This document shows, in pieces, positions 23,779 through 35,474 of a DNA stretch of 64,000 nt. Position 1 is the stretch's first letter. Each line of letters opens with the position of its first letter. Made by a program: the position numbers and the translations under genes. This DNA comes from Polytrichum commune (lineage: Eukaryota; Streptophyta; Polytrichopsida; Polytrichales; Polytrichaceae): contig OX485804.1 in assembly GCA_950295325.1 (NCBI GenBank), forward strand, positions 66,874,033 through 66,938,032, in the 5' to 3' direction. The notes beneath the pieces are model-generated. The model saw only the letters and a program-made list of their open reading frames with translations. It had not been told where the DNA came from and made no database searches.

Positions 23779-25144
23779 CAATACTGACCTCCCATTTGGG
23801 ATTCTTGTCCTTCGCATTCTCCCTCTCCTTGGGAGGCCTACCATAGAACTCCCACACCTCCCGCGAGGCCATGATATTCCTTATCCAGGAAGCTTGGTAG
23901 GCCCTCTTCTTATTTCCCATATTGAAGTACCGGGAGATGTCGATCGCTGAGCTTGGTCTCGTCGTCAGACCACACCACCAGTGCCTTCCAAACCTTCAGC
24001 TTTTCCTTCTGATTGTTCGGATCATCCCACTCATTCATGAGTTGGATTTTCTTGGATGCCTCCACGCTGTGCTGGCCGTCTATGAGCCAAAAATCGCCCT
24101 TCTGAATTGTGGGCCACATTTCAGGTGTAGGCATTTTCTTGAGACCCTGTGGCATTACTACTATCGTTTGCCTGTCGTCTTTAAACTGCTCGCAAACGAT
24201 CTGCGCGATTATCCAGTCAACGTAGGCGTCCTCCTTTGCCCGGACACACTTCTCCGGTGGCGCTAAATGGCACTAGCTGATGTTCACGTCAAACTTAAAA
24301 TCCCTGCCCATGAAAAAACAGTGGGAGCATTTCGTCGTGAAATTGTTCACGATTTTTTGCAGCTCCCCTGCATCCACCTCTTCGCCGGGCTTCGGCATGC
24401 GCAACTCCGGTGAGACTGGCTCGTCAGCCATCACAGATGACTCTCTCCCCCTCTTGGATGGAGTTGTTTGACGGCTCCCAGAAGGTGTAGGCGTCTCGCT
24501 ATCCGCAGGTGTTTGGGAGGGAGTGGTCCTCCGCGAGTCAGCCGGTACTGGTCGCGGCTTCCTCACCGATTGAGGTCTTGACGACCCTGCTCCTTCCTCT
24601 GTGGTTGCTTTCCGCCTCACGGGTTGCTGAGACTTGGTTTTGCTCTGCAGGGCTTTGTTGAGCACGCTGATTGCATGCTTTAGTTTCGTGAATCTGCTCG
24701 ACACCTTTGTGTTCGATGTACTGTTATCGATGAATATGGACTCCGGTTTGATGACGCCTGGTTCTACACATGTTTCTTTTGCATAGATAGCGTCAAAGGG
24801 TTCGGAGAACTGGTGCATAAACATATGCACGTTCTGGACAGCGTTGTTCTCGAGGATGACATCCACGTAGTCTCCAAGAGACTGAACCGATGCCACCTCC
24901 CACCCCGTAAGAGTAGCCCATGTGTGCTTCTCCACGGTCCCAACCTTCACAACAAAAATCATTTTGTATTGCGAACCCTTAACCACTTGTATAGACCACG
25001 CGAGGACAAGCCCGTCCTTAGGGGAATAGGAGTCATCCTGCGGGGTTTCGTGCTCCTGCCACAACATGTCCGGCGCAGGCATGAACCACCTTTCGCCGGG
25101 TCTTTTCTTTAGAGCCATCTGTAAGAAAATAATGTGCAATGTTA

Positions 25145-25528
25145 GTTTCGGTCGTTCGACCCAAACATCTACGACATGAATAGGTTTAGGTGGATTGTAT
25201 ATTTATATATTTCAGCATCATTTGTATTGATAATAAGAATGTTTTGATTATTGGGTGGATTTGCATTTTATATTGTTTGTGACATGCAGGATTACTTGAT
25301 ACTTTTCCTTGATACATTCCTTGATTATTATTTTTTTGTGGATGTGAATTTTATATTGATGCAAAAATCATGGATTTCTTTATGTGTTTATAATTAGAAG
25401 ACGTTGTTTGGGTCGTTCGGCCCAAACATGATGCTTTGTTTTGTGTTTGGATCGGTCGACCCAAACAAGAGCCTGTGTTTGGGTCGACCGACCCAAACTT
25501 GTGGCCGTGTTTGGGTCGTCTCCCCAAA
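25145..25528. repeat. P3 sites upstream of the type A first exon
   Basis: Sites at 25145-25164 (TT), 25407-25426 (TT, one mismatch), 25446-25465 (GT, one mismatch) and 25478-25497 (AC), plus a broken one at 25510-25528. Probably a 5' intron, since an acceptor precedes the ATG of the exon ending at 25118. Confidence 0.85.
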
Positions 25529-25679
25529 CTTTCCTATTTTAATGTAATTTTTAAAAGTTGGCACGTAGCATATACAATGCTTATGCGTTGTGTATGCTAC
25601 AATACCTTCAATTGACAAACACTTATTGCATATAATAAAAGAAAATACCTTTGTTGTATGTAGCAGTTGTTGTAAACAG

Positions 25680-26160
25680 TTGCTTTAGAACAGGTGTTCT
25701 TCTTCCAATAACACAGAAACAGTTGAATGTAACCTCTCACACAAATCCACAATCTCTCATACAACTCCTAGATCTCTTTTGAATCTCTCAAACAACAATT
25801 CAATACTTCAAACAACCTCTGAATCTCTAAGAACAAGTGAATCTCTCAAAACAATAACTGACTCTCTCAAATGACTTAGATATCTCTCAAACAACAATTG
25901 AGTGTTTCAAACAACCTCTGAATCCCTAAGAACAAGTGAATCTCTCAAAACAATGACTGACTCTCTCAAATGACTTTTGTATCTCTCAAACAACAATTGA
26001 GTGTTTCAAACAACCTCTGAATCCCTAAGAACAAGTGAATCTCTCAAAACAATGACTGACTCTCTCAAATGACTTTTGTATCTCTCAAACACCTCCTGAT
26101 TATCTTATAGAACTCCTAAATCTCACAAACTCTCCAACTACAATACAGCCTCCAAAACCC
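25680..26160. repeat. CTCTCAAA-rich tandem repeat, period about 99 bp
   Basis: Three copies of a 99-100 bp unit (starts near 25782, 25881 and 25980) built from CTCTCAAACAAC-like blocks. A similar CTCTCAAG block array occupies the equivalent place in X1 at 34440-34700. Confidence 0.7.
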
Positions 26161-26279
26161 GCAAGCTTAGAATGTTGGAAAACCCTTCAACAATCTTCTA
26201 CTTACTTCACTCTACAACAATCACTCTACTAACTCTCACGCACTCTAAAACTCTCTCCTTAGGTTTATGTTCTATTGCA

Positions 26280-26620
26280 AACACTTCCTAACTTCTACAG
26301 CAAGAGAAGGGAGGGAAGGAGAAGAATCAGTAGGCGCCAAAGCAACAAGAAGAAGGGAGGGAAGAGAATAAAATCGCCACCCTGAATCGCCACGGCGCTT
26401 TGCGAAAGCGGCGCTTCAGGAGAGGCGGCGCTTCCACAAGAGGCGCGGAGCGAATGCTTGGCGCGGAGAGAGAGAGAAAGAGCGAAAAGTTGTGACGGCT
26501 GGGGTTTTGTATGCCTCGGGAATTGGCCCCCAACCGCACGAATAGGGTGCCAACGGGATTAGGGCACCAACGGAATTAGGGTTACGGGGAACCCTAAATC
26601 CTAAAGCCAAATTGTAAACC
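26280..26620 (-). promoter_or_regulatory. Putative promoter / 5' UTR of the X3 type A gene
   Basis: A GC-rich island in AT-rich surroundings, upstream of the type A gene beyond the CTCTCAAA array. X1 has the same order: exon, palindromes, CTCTCAAG array, GC-rich block at 34735-35035. Inferred from position and composition only. Confidence 0.35.
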
Positions 26621-26664
26621 CTTAGCGGGCATTAGTATTTTCAAGACACTTTGGAGTACCGTAA

Positions 26665-27196
26665 TGGGGCATTCCCACTTGACTTTAGTTAAGACCCTCA
26701 CTATTTTATAAAGACCGGGTAAAGCTCCCTCGGTTATAGCGGAGGCATCCAACTATCCCAATGCACCTACAAGAACTTGCTCCGGAGATTTTCAAGTAGG
26801 TTTTAGTTAAGTAGCTTTCACACATGTTCATGGTTTTATCTACCAAGCAATGAATGTTGGGTAGTTTTTGTCCCATCCCCAAATGCCTTACTACTCACCT
26901 ATCTTACCATCGGTTTTTGTTAATGAAGCTCCTCGTGCCCTCATAGCTAAGACTAAAAAGCAACCAATCACAAGGGTGGGAGGCGACACTTTTAAAATTC
27001 CTATATTCTTGCCTAATGTTTAGGTACCGATGGGAGCGTCGGTGGTTGAGGCTTAAAACCTCCACTTTTAAGCCATGCCACATCATTTGCCACCTAGGCT
27101 CGGCACTAAAAAGAGCCATATGTGTGAAACCTAGATAACTAAAACCGCATTTAGACTAATACTACTTCTAACTAATGTCAAGTGGGAATGCCCCAT
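26665..27196. mobile_element. MITE (PIF/Harbinger-like), 532 bp
   Basis: Terminal inverted repeats TGGGGCATTCCCACTTGAC, followed by TTAGTTA at both ends with one internal mismatch. Flanked by TAA target duplications at 26662-26664 and 27197-27199. No transposase coding. The 3-bp TAA duplication fits Tourist-like elements. Confidence 0.85.
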
Positions 27197-27639
27197 AAGG
27201 TGCACATCAAATGCGGTATTCTACAAAATGAAACCATTTATACAACTAATGCATTTTTACAACGCAACGTTATGCTAAAACTAAGACTTAACCCCTACTC
27301 ACATGACACCATAACCTAAATTTCCCAAACAAGTTGAAATCATTGGTTTCTCTTTTGTTTGAGCAAGTTAGAAAAATAATACAATTGCGTGACATTTAAC
27401 GATGTAATCGTTGACATTTAGACTTTACCAATGATGCCAAGAACTCACACAATATGCAATGAATAAAAAATATAACCCCCGTCCCCCAACATGAAATTCG
27501 GAAATTTAGGATATTTGAATGTGTTTGCTAAATGTATACCTTCCCCAAGAGCATTTTCTCAGGGTTTGGAATTGCATGATCCTTATGTCGAAATGCTAAC
27601 ATGCTCAAGTTTTTAGTAAATCCCTTACATACTCACTTG

Positions 27640-28460
27640 AATGAATCACATAGTCGCCAATAAACCATGGATCGTGATATATGTACTTCGAATGTGATAT
27701 AAAAGTAAATCGGAGAACCACAACATCAAATGAAGCCCTTTGACGCAATCATGTTGTTATTGAATGTTCCCTCCACATATATTACATAATGGCGCAAGAT
27801 AAAGTTCATGTTGTTTGTATGTGGAGGTAGCAGTGAACAACTACGAATTTTTGTATTTAGGGTTTAGGGTTTAGGAGTTAGGTTTATAACATATTAATCT
27901 ATCCAATATTAACATATAACATTGACTTACTAGTGAGAATAGGTTTTTACTGGAAGGTAATAGAAAAGACGATCTTGATTATGTTAATTTGTTATTACGG
28001 ATGTTTAAACGTGATATAGTGAATGGTCTTGTGTTTATTCAAATAACATGAAATGTTGTGGATGTTATTAGGGGTAAGGGGTTCAACTTTGGATGTTTTG
28101 CTCACTTTAGGGAATCACATAGTCGCCAATAAACCATGGTTCATGATGTATTTAATATATGGAATGTGATGCAAAAGTAAATAAGAGAAGCACAACATCA
28201 AATGAAGCCATTCACGCAATCATGTTCTTATTCATTGTTCCCTCCACATGTATTGGATAATGGAGAAAGATATAACAGATATTGTTTGCATAATATGAAG
28301 AAGAGTCTTATAGGAAGGTTATAGTAAATACAATCTTGATCATGTTAATATGTTATTTGGGACGTTTAAACATGATATACTAATTGGTTTTGTATTTTGT
28401 CAATACGTATTTCATGTTGTGGATGTTATAAGGGTTTAGGGTCCAACTTTGGATGTTTTG
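27640..28460. repeat. Imperfect tandem duplication, noncoding
   Basis: Segments near 27640-28070 and 28105-28460 share AATCACATAGTCGCCAATAA, GCAATCATGTT, TTGTTCCCTCCACAT and GTTTAAACRTGATATA blocks in the same order. Degenerate TTTAGGG motifs lie at 27857-27880. Confidence 0.7.
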
Positions 28461-28639
28461 GTCACACACATTAGTAAACTTGAAGTGAACTTGAGGATGG
28501 ATTGAAATAACATTAAAAGATTGAACCAAAAAGCGACATTGCTAGTTAGTATCCCCTTAACAACGTCCACATACGTTTATCATTGCCACACTTCCATGCG
28601 AGATAATAGAGCCGCAATGTTCTAGGGTTTAGGGTTTAG

Positions 28640-28770
28640 GGGAGACAAATAAATAATTTTATTCATCATGACAATGGCCTCAAGCCTTGGAAACTCTCTC
28701 ATAATTGCAACTTCCAAATGGCCCCAACCCCACCTAAATAGGTTTGCACTTGAAAGCATTGAATGGAGTT
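28640..28770 (-). mobile_element. Deleted relative of the MITE at 35475-36006
   Basis: Its reverse complement matches the MITE interior (GGTGGGGTTGGGGCCATTTG, GTTGCAATTATGAGAG, CAAGGCTTGAGGCCATTGTC) but lacks about 170 bp between blocks. A TTTAGGG run precedes it at 28623-28642. Confidence 0.65.
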
Positions 28771-28779
28771 GTGGTTGGG

Positions 28780-29699
28780 TATACATATTGGTTAAAATAT
28801 ACCGTTGTGACACTTGAAAAAATTAATGTGGCCGCCACCCTTCCTCCCAATGTCGTATGTCATATACACACAAAACCAAAAAAAGATTAAATATCATAGA
28901 CTAAGTCATATGACGGCTAGGGTATGAGAGGGGCATTGAAAGATGCGCATTTTCTACAATAAACAGAAAACAGGGAATTCTGTCAGGAGGTTTGAAATAA
29001 CAAGGCGGGAAAGGCATCCAATGAGGAAGTCGGGCAAGTGGAGGTGGATAGTATAAAGGGGCGCACCCCCCAAAAGTTGGTTCTTTTTTGCTCTTCTCCC
29101 ACTCCTGAATTCGTAGAGAGAACTCTTAGTCGGATTTATATATTTCACGTTTAACTTATTCCCTTCACCTGAGCATGTGTCTCATATTTATTAACAACAA
29201 AAGGTGTTACAAAAGGTTTTTAATTATTGTAATTACTAGTATAAGTAATTAATATAAAGAATGTATTTACTATAATTAATGTAATAACTAATTTAATTAA
29301 TTAATGTAAATACTGAAATTACCAATTTAAGTAAATACTGAAATTACCCTTTTGAGTAATACTGAAATTACCAATTTAACTAAATACTGAAATTTGTTAA
29401 TTTAAGTAAATACTGAAATTTTCTAATTTAAGTAAATATTGAAATTTGCTATTTTCAGTAAAATACTGAAATTATTGTAATTAATGTAGTTAAAATAATT
29501 ACAATAATTATTGTAATAATGTTTAGGAGTATTTTTGTAAATTGTTTTTAATACAAATACAATACATACTAATTAAAAACAGTAAATACATTAATTCTAT
29601 GCTTGTTTTTACTTTCACTAATTAAAAAATATATATACATAAGTTTATAAGTCTTATGGCTTCTTCATACAAAACTCTTACATACTTGGCCTATATCAT
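28780..29699. repeat. AT-rich intergenic DNA with 28-bp-type tandem repeats
   Basis: At 29300-29475 about six imperfect copies of AAGTAAATACTGAAATT-like units. A TATAAAGG motif lies at 29054 but no gene follows it. Otherwise nothing recognised. Confidence 0.55.
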
Positions 29700-29910
29700 G
29701 TAATGAGCAGTGGCTTAGTGGCTAAGGCCTCCACACTATAGCCAAGAGGTTCAAGGTTCGATTCCCTTGACCCCTCACCCTTGGCTTCGTCTAGGGTAGG
29801 TAGGTGGCTTTGTCCATTAGCCTAGGTTAGGTGAGGTGGCCCTTCTCCCTTAGACCTATGTGAGTAGGCCCCGAATGCGAGGGTGGATTACTAATTTAGG
29901 ATTTTTTACT
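29700..29910 (+). mobile_element. Candidate tRNA-derived SINE
   Basis: An A-box-like GTGGCTTAGTGGCTAAGG is followed about 35 bp later by a perfect B box, GGTTCGATTCC, and then an unrelated body. The acceptor stem does not pair, so this is not a functional tRNA gene. Target duplications were not resolved. Confidence 0.55.
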
Positions 29911-30134
29911 AGTATAACTTGGACATTAAACCACATCACCATGGGTAAATGACGAGGTAAAGAGAATCCAACATGGCAAGGGGGCCGGAGTAAATGGAAT
30001 CCTACGTGTATAATTGTCCCAGATGACAAAGAAATTGACAGAACTCTGTTAATTGTATGACCAAATCAAGGTGCCTTATATGACACCCAAATTAACAAAA
30101 TTTCGTCACATTTTTGTCAAATAGGTCATATAAA

Positions 30135-30145
30135 CTCTTGTAGTG
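30135..30145 (+). mobile_element. CACTA-like right terminus, possible right end of X3
   Basis: CTCTTGTAGTG, the inverse of CACTACAAGAG, directly abuts the truncated MULE coding sequence. The left X3 end (17150) follows AAA and this end precedes AAA, compatible with a 3-bp duplication, but the two terminal sequences share only CACTA, so the pairing is uncertain. Confidence 0.4.
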
Positions 30146-32623
30146 AAACTGCAAAGGAAGTCCTGGGCCCACTCCTCCTTGCTAAAGATGGTGAACCACA
30201 GAAGATCTTGGAGCTGGACGAGCTGCAAGTTATTTTCGATCGGTGTAAGCACCTCACCTCGCCCAACATTCGTAACGCAGTCACCACTTTCAGGACTATG
30301 CATCGCTTTGGAGTCATGGACAGTATTACCAAGTTACGCGGTGCTAGCAATTGGAGGTTCGTGTAGCAGAATAGGTTTCCAGGGCAAGGAGCGGACATGG
30401 ACAAGGTCTTTGTCTTCAAGATGTCCGAAGTTGGACCGGGCAGCAGAGTCGACCTGGTCAAACGAATGCAACCCGGTGGTGACTTGGAGAACTCCTGGAT
30501 AATGTTTGACCATGTCAAACGGGTCAGGTCGTGGACGACAATGGCTTGCCATGTGTACGATTCTACGTATTGCCGTGTCATGACCATCGCAGTATGCGAC
30601 ATGCAGTCTGAAGATGTTGCAGCCCAGTCAGTCGTATGGAAGAACCTGAACGCTCTCATGGCTCAACATGGAGTGGACAAAGTCAATTTTAAAGGTTTCA
30701 TGGCCGACAGTGCGCGCCCAAGCGAACTGGAATGTTGTTCGCATCATATACGGAAGTGGAGATGCGTCTGAGAAGATGGTGGACAGAGAGAGGACTTGTT
30801 TTTTCCATTGGACGCAGTCCTTGGAGAAACATACCAAGGCCGATATCCGTCAAGACCTGCAATATCAGCATCGAATACTATGCCAGCAATACAAGAATGC
30901 GAAATCGATGGCGGAGGCCGAAACAAAGTTTCTGGCAATTCGGGCATGGTGGATGTCATCCGGTGCAGCAACTGAACAAGCTCTACCTCGACTGGAGCTC
31001 TGGCTGGCCTTCTGGCATTTCCGTTACCGCCAATGGGGTGGATTTATGGAGTTGGTAAGTCTATACTTGCCAAACCCTTTCCTGTATAGTTCACTCTTTA
31101 TAGTTCAACTACACTGATTTCGCCATTGTTCTAATTCGGACTCTATGGGCATTGCAGGATCTAAGTGAAGCTAAACTAGCGGAAATGCCATCCTGTAACC
31201 TTGCTGAATCTATCCATAACAAGTGGAAGCAGCAATCCGGCGATCGAGGCAGCGACCTTTATGTGGCAACAGTCGATGATTTCGTGCGTGCTTTCATGCA
31301 GTGCTCAGCATATTCCCAATTCCTGAAGGGAGACAACCCTGGAACTGGACCGTCGAAGGAGGAATTGAAGCTGAGGCGTGCTCAAAGGTCTGCCGCAAAA
31401 ACAAGAATCTCGAAACCGCTGCATGAGGCCATCTTGAAGATGCCTGGCGGTGACGAGTGGTGCACCAGGACTCCCCACCTCGAAGGGGAAGAGGTATTTG
31501 TTTCTCTGAAGCGTAAACCAGACACTGCTTTCGGTGACGAATGTGAATCTCACAGGCCAGACAAGATCAGTATATCCCGACTTCGCGTCCAAACCAGATC
31601 TTCCCGAGTTGACGTTTCTCCACCTCCTGTGACAATTCCAGATTCTCCCACAACTCCACATTCTCCCACAACTGCAGATGAAGAGCAGCCGCAACTTCCA
31701 ACACACGACGCTCCGCAGCAGGTGGATCGACACCACGTCACCGCGATTGAGGAGACATTATGCAACCCTGCCCAGTGGCACATCGCACGGTTGCCTAAGA
31801 CATCTGCGAAGGCTTGCTTTGCTCTACAAGCAATCACCAAGAAGAAGTGCGTCGCTCGGATTGTACAAGACGGGAAGAGCACCGCTGCACCTACCTACTC
31901 AGGCCTCATGGATAGCTATCGGAAGAAAAGATTGGACCCTCAAGACTTCTTTTTCTGCAATGACGACATTGAGAGATGCGTTAAGGGGACAAAAAGGAGA
32001 TGGGTGGTCTCAGTCCCGAACGTTCCGGAGGTATGGCCGGTTAAGTTGGGGACCAACTTAACCTGCAAAGAGATCCTCTCTTTTGAAAACGCAGGCTTTA
32101 GACTGCCCCAGCGGAAAGAAATGACACCTTCCAGAATTTTTCAGGACCACCCCTTACCTTTGGACTTGGCAAGCTACACGACACCTGCATATCCCGATGA
32201 GTTTCCCACCCAGCGTTTAGGGAAGTTGATTAGGCGCAACAAGAAGGCCCCGTCAACAAAACACGCCAATAATTGTGCCTCAGCCCTATCACTGAAAGCC
32301 AAAGTGCACAAATTGTGCATGCTTCCAGCCCCTGCCTTAGGATGCATAGTCTCGTTGGATTCCGGCACGCCCCCAAAGGTTCAGCAATACTACTTGACGA
32401 TTTCGCAGTTGCCAGCATGCACTTGTCCTAACTTCAAGGAGATGGCGACTAAAGCAATTGGAAAAGGGGTCAATGGGCCAACTGTAAGCATTTGTACTAT
32501 TTGTTTACAGTAGTGTGTGGTTTGGACTCAGATTCAGACACGTTCATTCATGCAGCAAGTTTTAGCTTCAACGAAGTGAAGCGAGTTTTGGAGGCCGGTT
32601 TATTGAAGTACCTTGACTCTTAG
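30146..32623 (+). pseudogene. MULE transposase remnant of element M1
   Basis: Paralogue of the intact gene at 42948-46522, aligning from about its residue 403. Exons 30146-31054 and 31158-32623; the 103-bp intron matches the position of the one in the intact copy. The core FDHVKRVRSWTTMACHVYD and the ERTCFFHW block are present. The C-terminal SWIM zinc finger is CTCPNF followed by a CKH. Breaks: TAG at 30364-30366, a one-base frameshift at about 30715 just after FMADSA, a second near 32466 before the CKH, and loss of the first 400 residues including the GCM-like zinc finger. Its 3' end faces the right M1 terminal repeat 400 bp away. Confidence 0.8.
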
Positions 32624-33036
32624 ATTTTTCTGTTTCTTTAAACAAACATATGTATGCAAGATTTTTTATAATCATGATGTAGTGAGACTAAAAGGGCCAC
32701 TACAAGACATTTGACGCACCACATGTATTTTTCTTTTCCAAAGTTGCGTGACCCTTTTGGAGTACCACTAATTCTCATTATACTGAAACAGTACGTGTTT
32801 GACTTGACCTAAACCCATATTTATTACTGATATTAGTTCCAAATGTTCAATTTAACACCCTAACCCATATTTTTCACTGATACAATAACATTTTTTCCGG
32901 TATCAGAGCCCTTAATTGTCCACGGTCATAGGTCCCACTGTTCACTAAGTTTAGAAGAAAAAAATTACTAAAAATATATTTAGTCCAAATATACCCTAAA
33001 CTTACTGCTTAAAATAACATTTAATCAAAATATCGC
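32624..33036. other. M1 right subterminal region
   Basis: No gene. Holds the inverted subterminal motif CCACGGTCATAGG at 32920-32932. A CACTACAAGAC sequence at 32698 with an inverted TGTAGTG 13 bp before it may be a decayed CACTA end. Confidence 0.5.
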
Positions 33037-33076
33037 GGAAGTTACCGCTCACCGCTCACCGTTCGCAAAATAGCTT
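33037..33076 (-). mobile_element. Right terminal inverted repeat of giant element M1
   Basis: The reverse complement reads AAGCTATTTTGCGA, AC, then the GGTGAGC heptamers and GGTAACTT, matching 3961-4000 almost base for base. Type A coding sequence starts immediately outside it. The element between the two repeats is about 29.1 kb. Confidence 0.75.
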
Positions 33077-33240
33077 CGTCCCAATCCACCCTCGATTTTC
33101 TCCAGGAGCGCCGTCCACTCCCCCATGAAGTCATCTTTGGGGACGTAGTTATCGTTCCCATTGTTATCTGTCACTGACTCCAGAAGCCGATCCAACTGAA
33201 CCGCGAACATCTCGATTGCGCTCCTGACTGGTCTAGCCAT
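33077..33240 (-). pseudogene. First exon fragment of the X1 type A gene
   Basis: Starts MARPVRSAIEMF after an acceptor at 33241 and contains NYVPKDDFMGEW, matching YSPKDGLVLAW in the first exon of the X3 copy. It stops at the M1 terminal repeat. Together with 60-3960 it is one gene split by M1, minus about 25 codons. Confidence 0.7.
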
Positions 33241-33271
33241 CTGCAATGTAACAGACACCTTCAGAATTGCA

Positions 33272-33950
33272 TTTATGAACGCGCGTTCGTTACTGACATT
33301 TGCGGGTCGTCAATAAATCATTTATTATTGGCAAGACATCTGTTGGTTCTTGTTTACGAACGTTCGTTCGCAAATTTGGTTTGATTTCCAAGGTGTTATT
33401 CATTTTCTATAAATACGAACGCGCGTTCGTATTTGTGTGCTTTGATTTTCATATGGCGTTATCAAAAGGTGTGGGGTTCGTTTTTAGGTTCATTTTGGGC
33501 TCATTTTTATTAGTTTTTTGGTACACATATTTATGTCCATGCCTTTGTGTAGATTTACGAACGCGCGTTCGTAAATCTTGGGTGTTTTTGGATCCCTGGT
33601 TACGAACGATCGTTCGTAAATCTACGATATTGATGTGATTCAGTGTATGTTCACGAACGGACGTTCGCAAATACAAGATGTTCCTTATTTAATCAATTAC
33701 GAACGCACGTTCGTAAAGGTAGAAGGTGAGTGGGTATTTTACGAACGCACGTTCGTAAAAGTAGAGGGTGAGTGGGTATTTTACAAACGCACGTTCGTAA
33801 AATTAGAAGGTGAGTGGGTATTTTACGAACGCACGTTTGTAAAATTAGAAGGTGAGTGCGTATTTTACGAACGTGCGTTCGTAAAAGTAAAGGGCTTGGT
33901 ATATTAGATGTATAAACGCCACATTTACGAACGATCGTTCGTAAATGTGG
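33272..33950. repeat. P1 palindrome cluster upstream of the X1 type A first exon
   Basis: Twelve sites: 33272, 33353, 33412, 33554, 33599, 33650, 33696, 33738, 33780, 33822, 33864 and 33924, each 22 bp. Sites 33696 to 33864 form a 42-bp tandem array. Centres seen are CG, TT, AT, GA, CA and TG. The last extends to a perfect 32-bp palindrome (33919-33950). Confidence 0.95.
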
Positions 33951-34439
33951 TCGTCTGTGTATGATAATAAATGCTTTCCGTACATATACGAATATGTATA
34001 CATACATATACGTATGTATGGGTTTATGAATGTTGCTATCGACATTGCTTGGATTTCTGCCTGCAACTCTTGATCAGAATGATGAAACACAAAGTGAAAT
34101 ATGGAATGACAACAAAATTTAGATTCAGTGATTAAGAATTCATAATGAAGAGGAAAGTCCTAATTCATACAAAACATGACAAAGCTCATAATGCATAAAA
34201 CATAACACATGGAATTCAACAAAGAACAATTTCAGATTGGAAAGAAGTGTTTTGAAAAGGAAACCTGTACTCACATTGAATTGTTGCACACCCAAAACCT
34301 GCTGCCTGCTACTCAGAAATCCAGAAACCTCACAAATGCACTGAATTCGCTTTCAAATGCAATCTTCTACCCTTGCTCCTTTCTCACACTCTCAAGCCTT
34401 CAGAACTTATTTACAAATCCTATAAATATTCTGATGTAC

Positions 34440-34735
34440 ACACAACTCACAAGCTTTCTGAAACTCTCAAGCTCTCAAGCTTTTTGAAACACTCAACCTC
34501 TCAAGCTTTCTAAAACACTCAACCTCTCAAGCTTTCTAAAACTCTAAACCTCTCAAGCTTTCTAAAACTCTCAAGCTTTCTAAAACACTCAACCTCTCAA
34601 GCTTTCTAAAACTCTAAACCTCTCAAGCTTTCCAAAACTCTAAACCTCTCAAGCTTTCCAAAACTCTCAACCCTCTCAAGATTTCTAAAAATCTCAACCT
34701 CTCAAGCGATCCTACTCTCAAGCTTCTGAAAATGC
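34440..34735. repeat. CTCTCAAGCTTTCT tandem repeat
   Basis: About nine imperfect copies of a 26-30 bp unit in the region upstream of the type A first exon. Equivalent in place and character to 25680-26160. Confidence 0.75.
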
Positions 34736-35035
34736 GCGCCAAGAATAAACATAAAATGCGGCTATACAAATGGCAAGGGCTTCGCCGCACCTAAGCTCTC
34801 CCCTCCTCCTCTGCTCCAAATGACAAATGAGGAGGAGAGGAAGAGGCGCGGGGAGGTAGCCGGCACCGCTAGGGTTTCCTGGCGGCGGCCACGTGGCTGA
34901 CAGCCACTGGCCAGGGCTGGGATGGGGGAGGGGATGGGGATGGGGATGGGAGGGGATGGGGAGGGAATGGGGAGGGGAGGGATGGGGATGGGGATGGAGG
35001 GGAGGGGAATGGGGATAGGGAGGGATGAGGGTTTA
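34736..35035 (-). promoter_or_regulatory. GC-rich putative promoter of the X1 type A gene with G-rich tract
   Basis: GC-rich block 34736-34915, then a run of GGGGATGGGG/GGGAGGGG units at 34918-35030 able to form G-quadruplexes on the plus strand. Promoter role is inferred from position and from the X3 parallel. Confidence 0.35.
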
Positions 35036-35474
35036 CGAATTAAGATATACGAAATGGTGGGAGCTTAGTTCGGGGACATGAATTTTACATTCCGTATCCC
35101 CTTAATACCTCTACAGTTGGATTCCTTGTAAACATATTTTAGAAAAGTATGTTCAGTTAATTTGTACAACACAATGCATGTCATTTAGTAGGTTTTCGAT
35201 GAAGAATCCACCCCAATGTGTATATGGTGTTTTGCAAAATAGAGTTTCATGAACCACACATCCTTAAAGTTGTTCAATGGTTCCTCAAACAAATTTTACA
35301 TACATAAAGGACGCATTTTGAATTGTGGAGAGGGGCTATCAGATTCTCCTCAAGAGGTGGGGGAAAATTCATTTTTCAATACGATGTCATTAATTTCATG
35401 AGGTGTTAGCTTGACCCACCCTTAATATGATATTTAGTGTTAGATACTCTAAATACGAACGCATAGTACACTAA

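Larger units (their letters stand above)
20482..25118 (-). pseudogene. Type A ParB/DGQHR-methyltransferase-like gene of element X3
   Basis: Exons 23789-25118, 22243-23573 and 20482-21978, colinear with the X1 copy at 60-3960. Exon 1 begins MALKKRPGERW right after an acceptor and contains FWLIDGQHSVEAS and GNKKRAYQASW (ParB/DGQHR-like). Exon 2 contains VDIWLWIVED and GDCIFNVFGGSK, a degenerate methyltransferase SAM motif. Exon 3 is acidic, with a Glu run, then a coiled coil and Pro-rich tail. Disablements: TAG at 24273-24275, a frameshift near 23947, and in-frame TAG, TAA and TAG near 21916, at 21628 and at 21205 in an otherwise open exon 3. Palindrome P3 occurs in both introns, upstream, and within exon 3 coding sequence. 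It sits inside M1 between an X-type left end and the MULE remnant. Confidence 0.7.

Noticed and set aside
29703-29775. Functional tRNA gene
   Set aside because: A and B boxes are present, but the acceptor and T stems do not pair properly; more like a SINE head.
12048-30366. Reassigned TAA/TAG codons (Gln) as in some green algae
   Set aside because: The intact DUF7869-like gene ends in TAA, and the MULE copies both end in TAG at matching positions, so these act as stops.
33635-34007. Open frames of 90 and 104 residues on both strands
   Set aside because: They arise from a 42-bp palindrome repeat, a multiple of three without stops in several frames. No gene.
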